From contig NZ_BHVV01000002.1 of the NCBI RefSeq assembly GCF_003865015.1, positions 186,001-250,000 on the forward strand: a stretch of 64,000 bases of DNA. Direction: 5' to 3'. The translations under genes and the position numbers were made by a program. Below, piece by piece: positions 35,190 to 43,823 of the stretch; position 1 is the first letter of the stretch, and each line of letters opens with the position of its first letter. The notes below the pieces were generated by a model that was given only the letters and a program-made list of their open reading frames with translations, ran no database searches and was not told the origin of the DNA. The DNA comes from Sulfurisoma sediminicola (lineage in GTDB: Bacteria > Pseudomonadota > Gammaproteobacteria > Burkholderiales > Rhodocyclaceae).

Positions 35190-35915
35190 CTACTCGTCCA
35201 TCACCGCCGTGGTGTAGACGTCCTGCACGTCGTCGAGGCTTTCGAGCACGTCGAGCAGCTTCTGCATCTTCGCGGCGTCCTCGCCGGCGAACTCGGTCTC
35301 GCTCTGCGGCTTCATCGTCACCTCGGCGAACTCGGGCTTGAGACCCGCCTTCTCAAGCGCATCCTTGACGGCGAGGAAGTCGTTGGGCGCGGTGATCACC
35401 TCGATCGAACCGTCGTCGTCGCTCGTCACGTCCTCGGCGCCGGCCTCGATGGCCGCCTCCATCACCGCGTCCTCGGAGGTGCCGGGAGCGAACAGGATCT
35501 GCCCGCAATGCTTGAACATGAAGGCCACCGAGCCGTCGGTACCCATGTTGCCGCCGTACTTGTTGAACGCATGGCGCACCTCGGCCACGGTGCGCACCTT
35601 GTTGTCGGTGAGGCAATCGACCATCACGGCCGCGCCGCTGATGCCGTAGCCTTCATAACGGATCTCGACGTAATCGACGCCTTCGAGCTCGCCGGTGCCC
35701 TTCTTGATCGCGTTGTCGATCTTGTCCTTGGGCATGTTGACCGCCTTGCCCTTGTCCACGGCCATCCGCAGGCGCGGATTGAAGCCCGGGTCGCCGCCGC
35801 CCATCTTGGCGGCGACGGTGATTTCCTTGGCGATCTTGGAGAAGGCGGCGCCGCGCTTCTCGTCCTGGCGGCCCTTGCGATGCTGGATGTTGGCCCACTT
35901 GGAATGACCGGCCAT
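35190..35915 (-). CDS. yebC: YebC/PmpR family transcriptional regulator / translation factor
   Basis: The 241-residue protein is a full-length YebC/TACO1 family member beginning [18 protein letters not shown], the family hallmark, with acidic middle and C-terminal domains ([17 protein letters not shown]). Family members act as DNA-binding regulators or help ribosomes through difficult peptides. In many proteobacteria it lies next to ruvC, as here. It is the first gene of the ruv-tol block. Confidence 0.96.
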   Translation of the reverse strand: MAGHSKWANIQHRKGRQDEKRGAAFSKIAKEITVAAKMGGGDPGFNPRLRMAVDKGKAVNMPKDKIDNAIKKGTGELEGVDYVEIRYEGYGISGAAVMVDCLTDNKVRTVAEVRHAFNKYGGNMGTDGSVAFMFKHCGQILFAPGTSEDAVMEAAIEAGAEDVTSDDDGSIEVITAPNDFLAVKDALEKAGLKPEFAEVTMKPQSETEFAGEDAAKMQKLLDVLESLDDVQDVYTTAVMDE

Positions 35916-35986
35916 AATGGAATCCTTGCGTTGCTAGAATGAAAGCGCGCAATTTTAGCACCCACCACCTACCTGCCCCGACCGCC

Positions 35987-37507
35987 ATGAGCCGACCGCT
36001 ACCCATCGCCAAGACCGGCGAAACCGAATTGTCCCTGTTGCCGGCGCTGGCCAACCGCCACGGCTTGATCACCGGCGCCACCGGCACTGGCAAGACGGTG
36101 ACGTTGCAGCGCTTGGCCGAGCAGTTCTCCGCCATCGGCGTGCCGGTGTTCCTCGCCGACGTCAAGGGCGACCTGTCCGGCCTCGGCGCGGCCGGCGTCA
36201 AGTCGGACAAGCTGGCCGCGCGTCTCGACAAGCTCGGCGTCAAGGATTGGGCGCCGGCGGCGAACCCCGTGGTGTTCTGGGACGTCTTCGGCGAAAGCGG
36301 GCACCCGGTGCGCGCCACCGTCTCCGACATGGGGCCGCTGCTGCTCTCGCGCCTGCTCGGGTTCAACGACACGCAGGAAGGCGTGCTGCAACTGGTGTTC
36401 AAGATCGCCGACGACCGCGGCCTGCTGCTGCTCGACCTCAAGGACCTGCGCGCCATGGTGCAGAACGTCGGCGAGAACGCGAAGGAATTCACCACCGAGT
36501 ACGGCAACGTCTCGGCCGCCTCGATCGGCGCGATTCAGCGGGGATTGCTGACGCTCGACAGCCAGGGCGGCGGGGCTTTCTTCGGCGAGCCCATGCTCGA
36601 CATCGCCGACCTGATGCAGGCGGACCAGGACAAGGGCGTCATCAACGTCCTCGCCGCCGAGAAGCTGATGAATTCGCCCAAGCTCTACTCGACCTTCCTG
36701 CTGTGGCTGCTGGCCGAGCTGTTCGAGCAGCTGCCCGAGGCCGGCGACCTGGAGAAGCCCAAGCTGGTGTTCTTCTTCGACGAGGCCCACCTGCTATTCA
36801 GCGAGGCGCCGCCGGCGCTGCTGGAGAAGGTCGAACAGGTGGTGCGGCTGATCCGCTCCAAGGGCGTCGGCGTCTATTTCGTCACCCAGAACCCGCTCGA
36901 CGTGCCCGACAAGGTGCTGGGCCAGCTCGGCAATCGCGTGCAGCACGCGCTGCGGGCTTTCACGCCGCGGGACCAGAAGGCGGTGAAGTCCGCGGCCGAG
37001 ACGCTGCGCGCCAATCCGCAGTTCGATGCCGAGACCGCCATCACCGAACTCGGCGTCGGCGAGGCGCTGGTGTCCTTCCTCGACGAGAAGGGCAGCCCGA
37101 CGGTGGTCGAGCGCGGCTTCGTGCTGGCGCCCTTTTCGCGCATCGGGCCGCTGACGGCGGAAGAACGCGCGGCGGCGATCAAGGGCTCGGTGATCTACGG
37201 CCACTACGAACAGGCGGTGGACCGCGAGTCGGCCTACGAGAAGCTCAAGGGGGGCGTGCCGGCCGCCACGGAAAAACTCGGTGCTGGCGGTACGGCACCC
37301 GTCGCCGCGCCGGCCCCGGACTCGGGCGGCGGCATGCTCGGCGGACTCGGCGATATGCTGGGCGGCATGTTCGGCGGCGGCGCGAGCCGCCGCCAGGGAG
37401 TCGGCGAGGCCATGGTCAAGTCCGCGGTGCGCACCATCGGCTCCCAGGTCGGCCGCGAAATCGTCCGCGGCGTGCTCGGCTCCATCCTCGGCGGCAGGCG
37501 GCGCTGA
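35987..37507 (+). CDS. HerA-like helicase / DUF853 ATPase (YjgR family)
   Basis: The 506-residue protein is a P-loop ATPase of the HerA/FtsK-like DUF853 family. Walker A is GATGTGKT at residues 30-37, Walker B is [11 protein letters not shown], and the C-terminal part holds a Gly-rich linker ([19 protein letters not shown]) and a hydrophobic basic tail. The start ATG 35987 ([15 protein letters not shown]) is chosen from the family N terminus; an in-frame ATG at 35939 lies inside a likely promoter region shared with divergent yebC. Its role is not established; the family is widely conserved. Confidence 0.88.
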   Translation: MSRPLPIAKTGETELSLLPALANRHGLITGATGTGKTVTLQRLAEQFSAIGVPVFLADVKGDLSGLGAAGVKSDKLAARLDKLGVKDWAPAANPVVFWDVFGESGHPVRATVSDMGPLLLSRLLGFNDTQEGVLQLVFKIADDRGLLLLDLKDLRAMVQNVGENAKEFTTEYGNVSAASIGAIQRGLLTLDSQGGGAFFGEPMLDIADLMQADQDKGVINVLAAEKLMNSPKLYSTFLLWLLAELFEQLPEAGDLEKPKLVFFFDEAHLLFSEAPPALLEKVEQVVRLIRSKGVGVYFVTQNPLDVPDKVLGQLGNRVQHALRAFTPRDQKAVKSAAETLRANPQFDAETAITELGVGEALVSFLDEKGSPTVVERGFVLAPFSRIGPLTAEERAAAIKGSVIYGHYEQAVDRESAYEKLKGGVPAATEKLGAGGTAPVAAPAPDSGGGMLGGLGDMLGGMFGGGASRRQGVGEAMVKSAVRTIGSQVGREIVRGVLGSILGGRRR

Positions 37508-37580
37508 ACCAGTGCCACGCGGCGAAGCCGCAATCTGCCCCGTGCCGCGATGACCGCGCCCCGTGACAGTCGAGCGGCTC

Positions 37581-37661
37581 TGCACTTCCTTCGGTCGGCT
37601 TTGCACTTCCTTCGGTCGGCTTTGCACTTCCTTCGGTCGGCTTTGCACTTCCTTCGGTCGC
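37581..37661. repeat. 21-bp tandem repeat (about 3.8 copies)
   Basis: A 21-bp unit beginning TGCACTTCCTTCGGTC is repeated almost without change four times; the last copy lacks its final bases. It lies in the 212-bp noncoding gap (37508-37719) after the HerA-like gene. The period is a multiple of three and both strands are open through it, but no start signal supports a gene. It is a candidate length-variable locus. Confidence 0.9.
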
Positions 37662-37719
37662 AGCGAGCCGAAAGCCGCCCGCTCCGGGCGGAGGGGGCTG
37701 GGGGCTGGCGGGCGTTGAG

Positions 37720-38613
37720 GTGGCTGGCGTGACTGCGGGCCTCTGGCTCGCAGTCCTCGCTGCTTTCGGCTTCTCGCTGAAGGCGATCTTCGTCAAGCTC
37801 GCCTACGCTGCGGCGCCGGTCGAGGCCGTAACCCTGCTGGCCCTGCGCATGGCCTTCGCCCTGCCGGTCTTCCTCTGGGTCGGGTTGCATTCCTCGCGCG
37901 GTGCGGTGCCGCTGGAACGACGCGACTGGGCGCTCGTCGTCGCCCTCGGCCTGCTCGGCTATTACGGCGCCAGCATTTTCGACTTCCTCGGCCTGCGGTA
38001 CATCAGCGCCGGCCTCGAGCGGCTGATCCTGTTCACCTACCCGACGCTGGTCATCCTCATCGGCGTACTGTTCCTCGGCCAGCACATCGGCCGGCGCGAA
38101 TGGGCGGCGCTGGCGCTTTGCTATGTCGGCATCGCCGCCGCCTTCGCCCACGATCTCGGCATGAGTCGCGACACGGCGGCGGTCTGGGTCGGCGGCGGCT
38201 TCGTCTTCGCCTCCTCACTTTCCTACGCGCTCTACCTTTCGGGCAGCGCACGCATGATCGTTCGTCTCGGCACCGCCCGTTTCACCGCGCTGGCGATGCT
38301 GGTGTCCACCGCCGCTACACTGGTTCATTTCTTCGCCACCCAGCCGCTCGCCGCCCTGGTGCAGCCGCTGCCCATCTACGGCTACGGCCTGGCCATGGCC
38401 ATCCTGTCCACGGTGATCCCGGTATTCGCCCAGTCCGCCGCGATCCGCCGCATCGGCAGCGGCCGCGCCGCGCTGATCGGCATGGTCGGGCCGCTGCTCA
38501 CCATCGTGCTCGGCTGGTGGCTGCTCGGCGAAGCGATCTCCGCCTGGCAGATGGCCGGCGCGGCGCTGGTCATCGCCGGCATCGCGCTGGTCGGGCGGCG
38601 CAGCGCGGCCTGA
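37720..38613 (+). CDS. DMT superfamily permease (EamA domain)
   Basis: The 297-residue protein has ten predicted helices in two EamA repeats (AAFGFSLKAIFVKLAYAAA and FVFASSLSYALYLSGSARM). It starts with GTG at 37720; GTG 37729 is an alternative. It is not a close duplicate of the permease at 34314. It is convergent with the ankyrin gene, with 9 bp between the stops. Substrate unknown. Confidence 0.88.
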   Translation: MAGVTAGLWLAVLAAFGFSLKAIFVKLAYAAAPVEAVTLLALRMAFALPVFLWVGLHSSRGAVPLERRDWALVVALGLLGYYGASIFDFLGLRYISAGLERLILFTYPTLVILIGVLFLGQHIGRREWAALALCYVGIAAAFAHDLGMSRDTAAVWVGGGFVFASSLSYALYLSGSARMIVRLGTARFTALAMLVSTAATLVHFFATQPLAALVQPLPIYGYGLAMAILSTVIPVFAQSAAIRRIGSGRAALIGMVGPLLTIVLGWWLLGEAISAWQMAGAALVIAGIALVGRRSAA

Positions 38614-38622
38614 GGCGACTGC

Positions 38623-39534
38623 TCAGCGAAAAATCAACCGCATGCCTTGCTGGGCCGGCGCCCTGCGCCTGGCGGTGATTTCGAGCACCGGCGTACGTTT
38701 CTGGGCGCCGCCCTGCGCTGCCAGCCGCGCGCGCAGGGCGTTGATGCGCTGGTCGATGACATTCAGCGACATGCCGCGCGCCTCGAGGAGGCGGCGGATG
38801 CGCAGCAGTTCCTCGACGCTGTCCGGTTCCCACTGCGAATGCGGCACCGGCGCGTTCTTCGCCTGGGCCGCCGCCGCCGCGAGTTCGTCGGCGCTGCCGA
38901 TGAGCTTGGCGATCGCGGTGCGGTTGTACTTCACCGCCCAGTCGAGCGCCGTGTCGCCGCGTTCGTTGCGGACCTTGCGGTCGGCCCCGCGCTTGATCAG
39001 GTAGCTGGCCATTTCCTCGTGGCCTTCATGGATGGCCATCATCAGCGGCGTCGAGCCATTGGGACTGCGGGCATTGAGGTCGGCGCCGCGCTCGAGCAGC
39101 AACTGGCTCGCCTCGCCGTGACCGGCGAAGGCCGCGTAGTGCAGCGCCGACCACTCGGCACCCTCGCGGTTGGCCTTCGCGCCGCGCGCCAACAGCCACT
39201 TGACCGCCTCGGTCTGGCCGCGCCAGGCTGCGTGGAGCAGCGCCGTCTCGCCGAAAGCGTTGGCGCGGTGGATGTCGGCGCCGCGCTCGACGAAAAGCTC
39301 CATCAGTGCGATGTTGCCGGTCCAGGCGGCGATCATCAGCCCGGTGCCGATGCGGTCGGCGACGAAGTTGGGATCGAGGCCGGCATCGAGCCAGGCGCGC
39401 ACCTGCGCCACGTCGCCGAGTTCCATGACCGCACCGAAGCGCACGGGGTCGGGCAGATTGGTCGAGATCGTCGCCGCGGACGCCGACGCCGATACGACGG
39501 CGAGGATCAGCAGCAAGGTGCGAAGCAATTTCAT
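38623..39534 (-). CDS. Exported ankyrin-repeat protein
   Basis: The 303-residue protein has a signal peptide (MKLLRTLLLILAVVSASASA) and about six ankyrin repeats from residue 35 to 205, with recognisable units such as GETALLHAAWRGQTEAVKWLL, WSALHYAAFAGHGEASQLLL and STPLMMAIHEGHEEMASYLI. A C-terminal charged helical region and a basic tail follow. Periplasmic ankyrin proteins are linked to protein-protein contacts, sometimes with catalases or toxins; nothing nearby indicates a partner. It is divergent from the TonB-like gene with only 41 bp between starts. Confidence 0.85.
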   Translation of the reverse strand: MKLLRTLLLILAVVSASASAATISTNLPDPVRFGAVMELGDVAQVRAWLDAGLDPNFVADRIGTGLMIAAWTGNIALMELFVERGADIHRANAFGETALLHAAWRGQTEAVKWLLARGAKANREGAEWSALHYAAFAGHGEASQLLLERGADLNARSPNGSTPLMMAIHEGHEEMASYLIKRGADRKVRNERGDTALDWAVKYNRTAIAKLIGSADELAAAAAQAKNAPVPHSQWEPDSVEELLRIRRLLEARGMSLNVIDQRINALRARLAAQGGAQKRTPVLEITARRRAPAQQGMRLIFR

Positions 39535-39575
39535 GTAATCATCGCGGTCAACGCCTGACCGCCCGGAATCCTGTT

Positions 39576-40094
39576 GTGCCGCTGCATATCGCCCTTGTCC
39601 TGTCCTTCTTCCTGCACTTGGCGGCCTACGCCCTGGCCGACTGGGCCGGCTTGCTTGCGCCGCAGCCGTCGGTGCAGCGCATGTCGCTCGAGGCGACGCT
39701 GATTCTGCCCGACATTCCGTCCGAACCGCCAGCCGAACCGCCGGCCGACCCGATGCCGCCCGAACCGCCGCTCGCCACGCCAACGCCCGAGCGGCCACCG
39801 CCGGCACCCGCACCGGTGGCCGCTCTGTCGCAGCCACAGGCGGAACTCAAGCCTGCGAACAAATCTGCACCCCCCGAGTTCTATCCGTACGAGGCCGTGC
39901 GCCGCGGCCTCGAGGGCGAGGCGCTGGTCGCCGTGACCTTGGACGGGCGCGGCCGGGTGGTCGGCGCGCAGCTCGAACGCGGCAGCGGCCACGCCATCCT
40001 CGACCAGGCGGCGGTGCGGGCCGCGCTTTCGCTCAAGTCCGTGCCCGGCGGCAGCGGCGAAACCATGCTGCCGGTTTCCTTCCGGCTCAAATGA
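39576..40094 (+). CDS. TonB family energy transducer
   Basis: The 172-residue protein starts GTG at 39576 (MPLHIALVLSFFLHLAAYAL), with one N-terminal membrane helix that contains the TonB-typical Ser and His positions, a Pro/Glu-rich periplasmic spacer (SEPPAEPPADPMPPEPP) and a C-terminal TonB domain (GLEGEALVAVTLDGRGRVVGAQL...SGHAILDQAAVRA). It transmits ExbBD or TolQR energy to outer-membrane receptors. No exbB/exbD or receptor gene is adjacent. Its 3' end overlaps the convergent metF gene by 8 bp. Confidence 0.88.
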   Translation: MPLHIALVLSFFLHLAAYALADWAGLLAPQPSVQRMSLEATLILPDIPSEPPAEPPADPMPPEPPLATPTPERPPPAPAPVAALSQPQAELKPANKSAPPEFYPYEAVRRGLEGEALVAVTLDGRGRVVGAQLERGSGHAILDQAAVRAALSLKSVPGGSGETMLPVSFRLK

Positions 40095-40917
40095 GCTTCA
40101 GGCGCCGGGCGATTTCCAACGTCAGCACCGATTGGTTGAGCGTGTAGAAGTGCAGGCCGGGCGCGCCGCGCTCGAGCAGGCGCTGGCACAGGCCGGTGAC
40201 CACATCGAGGCCGAAGGCGCGGATCGAATCGGCATCGTCGCCGTAGCTCTCGAACTTGCGCCGCATCCAGCGCGGGATCTCGGCGCCGCAACTGTCGGAG
40301 AAGCGGGCCAGCTTGGAAAAGCTGCCGATGGGCATGATGCCCGGAATTATCGGGATGGTCACGCCCAGCGCCCGCGCCTCGCCGACGAAGTGCTCGTAGG
40401 CGTCGGCGTTGTAGAAGTACTGGGTGATGGCCGAGTCGGCACCGGCATCGACCTTGCGCTTGAAGTTCAGCAGGTCCTCGCGCGGGCTGCGGGCCTGCGG
40501 GTGCCATTCCGGATAGGCCGCCACCTCGATGTGGAAGTGGTCGCCGGTCTCCTTGCGGATGAATTCGACCAGTTCGTTGGCGTAGCGAAGCTCGCCGACA
40601 TCCGCCATGCCCGAGGGCAGGTCGCCGCGCAGGGCGACGATGCGGCGGATGCCGGCGGCCTTGAATTCGCCGAGCAACGCGCGGATCGAGTCGCGCGTCG
40701 AGCCGATGCAGGACAGGTGCGGCGCGGCGGCGTGGCCTTCGCGCTGGATGTCGAGCACGACCTCGAGGGTGCGGTCGCGGGTGGAGCCGCCGGCGCCGTA
40801 GGTGACGGAGAAGAAGCCGGGCTTGAGTACGGCGAGCTTGGCCCGCACCGCACGCAGCTTGTCGACCCCCTCGGCGGTTTGCGGGGGGAAGAATTCGCAG
40901 GAGAGTTCAGTTTTCAT
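40087..40917 (-). CDS. metF: Methylenetetrahydrofolate reductase MetF
   Basis: MetF makes 5-methyl-tetrahydrofolate for methionine synthesis, using FAD and NADH. The protein of about 276 residues begins MKTELSCEFFPPQTAEG with the conserved Glu, and shows VTYGAGGSTRDRTLE, IVALRGDLP, the QYFYNADAYEHF region and PGIMPIGSFSKLARFSD. ATG 40917 is chosen from the family N terminus; ATG 40926 would add three residues. It overlaps the end of tlyA and belongs to the ahcY-tlyA-metF run. Confidence 0.96.
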   Translation of the reverse strand: MKTELSCEFFPPQTAEGVDKLRAVRAKLAVLKPGFFSVTYGAGGSTRDRTLEVVLDIQREGHAAAPHLSCIGSTRDSIRALLGEFKAAGIRRIVALRGDLPSGMADVGELRYANELVEFIRKETGDHFHIEVAAYPEWHPQARSPREDLLNFKRKVDAGADSAITQYFYNADAYEHFVGEARALGVTIPIIPGIMPIGSFSKLARFSDSCGAEIPRWMRRKFESYGDDADSIRAFGLDVVTGLCQRLLERGAPGLHFYTLNQSVLTLEIARRLKLI

Positions 40918-41629
40918 GTTTTGCATGGATAAAGAATTCGCGGTTGCCGTCGGTCCCGGTGATCGGGCTGTCGAACCAGTTTTTGACCGTCAGGTGACAT
41001 TCACCGCAGCAGGAGCGCAGCTTTGCTTCCACCTCGGCATAGAACGCGGCATCGCGCACGATGCCGCCCTTGCCGACACCTGCCGGGCCGACCTCGAACT
41101 GCGGCTTGACCAACAGCAGCAGGTCGCCGTTCGGGACGAGGAAGGCGGGAAGCTGCGGCAGCACCAGCGTCAGTGAAATGAAGGATACATCGGCGACGAT
41201 GAGATCGTAGCGGCGTCCCGCCAGCGCCGACTTTTTCAGTTCGCGGGCGTTGATGCCCTCGAACTGCTCGACCCGCGGGTCGACGGCAAGCCGGGGATGC
41301 AATTGGCCATGGCCGACGTCGACGCCGGTGACCCGCGCCGCGCCATTGGCCAGCAGGCAGTCGGTGAAGCCGCCGGTGCTCTGGCCGACGTCGAGACAGC
41401 GGCGGCCTTCGACCGCGATGCCCGCATGGGTCAGCGCGCCGGCAAGCTTGATGCCGCCGCGCGAAACGTAGCGGTCGGACGCGTCCTCCTCGATGTGCAG
41501 TTCGACGCCTTCCGGCAGTTCCTGCGCCGGCTTCTGCACGGGCATGCCGCCGGCGAAAACGCGACCGGCCTCGATCAGGCGCTGCGCCGCCGTGCGGGAA
41601 GGCGCGAGGCCGCGTGCGACCAGCAGCAT
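40907..41629 (-). CDS. tlyA: TlyA family RNA methyltransferase / hemolysin-like protein
   Basis: TlyA-type proteins are S4-domain RNA 2'-O-methyltransferases (FtsJ fold), historically named hemolysins. The product of about 240 residues has an N-terminal S4 domain (LLVARGLAPSRTAAQRLIEAGRVFAGG, residues 2-28), the KxDxYVSRGG-like segment DRYVSRGGIKLAGAL, and the SAM motif CLDVGQSTGGFTDCLL with VTGVDVG. The ATG at 41629 is chosen; upstream in-frame residues RAD may be part of the protein if a GTG/TTG start is used. It uses SAM and lies beside the SAM-recycling gene ahcY. Confidence 0.88.
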   Translation of the reverse strand: MLLVARGLAPSRTAAQRLIEAGRVFAGGMPVQKPAQELPEGVELHIEEDASDRYVSRGGIKLAGALTHAGIAVEGRRCLDVGQSTGGFTDCLLANGAARVTGVDVGHGQLHPRLAVDPRVEQFEGINARELKKSALAGRRYDLIVADVSFISLTLVLPQLPAFLVPNGDLLLLVKPQFEVGPAGVGKGGIVRDAAFYAEVEAKLRSCCGECHLTVKNWFDSPITGTDGNREFFIHAKHEN

Positions 41630-41715
41630 GTCAGCCCTGGGAGGACCGGCGTGCGGCGGCCGCACCGGAGCGTGGGGCTTCGGTGCGGGACGCGCGCTGC
41701 GGCGGTGGAAGGACT

Positions 41716-43113
<1,398 letters not shown>

Positions 43114-43205
43114 AGCGGAACTCCTTTGCTTGCGGCCGGGACGGAGGCGGGGGAGGGCCAGAGTGGCCGGACTCACCCGCGCTCCCGTGCCGGCACGGGT
43201 TGGTC

Positions 43206-43272
43206 AGGTGAGCGCCGTTCTAGCTGATCCGAGCCTGGGGGCAGCAATTGCACCTCGCAGCGCTCCTCGGAT
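43206..43272 (-). promoter_or_regulatory. SAH riboswitch upstream of ahcY
   Basis: Read on the minus strand the element begins CCGAGGAGCGCTGC, continues through a variable hairpin to CAGGCTCGG, and ends AACGGCGCTCACC. GAGCGC pairs with GCGCTC and CCGAG with CTCGG, matching the SAH riboswitch known from ahcY leaders of beta- and gammaproteobacteria. It begins a few bases after the predicted transcription start and ends about 93 nt before the ahcY start. It is an ON switch in characterised cases. Confidence 0.93.
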
Positions 43273-43281
43273 GAGCGACGC

Positions 43282-43308
43282 ATTATACGCGCCCACGCCA
43301 TGCGTCAA
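43282..43308 (-). promoter_or_regulatory. Promoter of ahcY
   Basis: A perfect -10 TATAAT (43282-43287) follows TTGACG (43303-43308) on the minus strand with a 15-bp spacer, or 16 bp if TTTGAC is the -35. The position places the transcription start right at the riboswitch 5' end. Confidence 0.75.
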
Positions 43309-43318
43309 ACCCCCGCCC

Positions 43319-43744
43319 TCACGGAGGAGGCTCCAGTCGCCATTCGCCCTCGCAGCGACGGCAGCGCACGCGCAGATGGGGCAGGTCTTCGAGGAGCGGG
43401 TTGGCGGCTACTGCCGTTCCCGACTGCGGTGCGCTGCAGACCACCGCCAGCCGGCCGTAGGTGCCGCAATGCGGGCAGGTGGCAAGTTGCGCCGCCAGCT
43501 CGGTGGATTCGAGGACATGGTGATAACGCAGCCAGGCGAGAATGCCGCCGGCGGCGCTGGCGAGCGCCCCGGCAAGCAGCAGCAAGCGGGGCTGGACACC
43601 GCCGGCGTCGTTGTGCAGTTCGAACAGGGCGAAGGCGAGGATCAGCGCGAGAAAGCCCGTCACCAACCAGGCATGCGCCTCGACGAGCTGGTGTTCGTAC
43701 CACTTGCGAAAACCGAGCTTGCGCACACCCTCGACAATGTCCAA
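43319..43744 (-). CDS. Conserved membrane protein with C-terminal zinc-ribbon-like domain
   Basis: The product of about 141 residues starts, in my reading, with TTG at 43744 (LDIVEGVRKLGFRKWYEHQLVEAHAWL), because AGGAGG lies 4-5 bp upstream; an upstream in-frame start would add an Arg-rich segment. Two hydrophobic helices lie near residues 30-50 and 57-75. The C-terminal half has paired cysteines CPHCGTYG and VRCRRCEGEW, like a zinc ribbon. I do not recognise a functional name. It lies upstream of ahcY on the same strand, beyond the ahcY promoter. Confidence 0.7.
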   Translation of the reverse strand: MDIVEGVRKLGFRKWYEHQLVEAHAWLVTGFLALILAFALFELHNDAGGVQPRLLLLAGALASAAGGILAWLRYHHVLESTELAAQLATCPHCGTYGRLAVVCSAPQSGTAVAANPLLEDLPHLRVRCRRCEGEWRLEPPP

Positions 43745-43823
43745 CGGTCCTCCTGGCACACGACAACGTCGGCGGCTGGTTCGCACGCGGACATGGCGGC
43801 TGTCGCCGGACCGCCTGCGTCCC

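Noticed and set aside
37581-37661. CRISPR array
   Set aside because: The repeats are directly adjacent 21-bp copies without spacers, and no cas gene is present.
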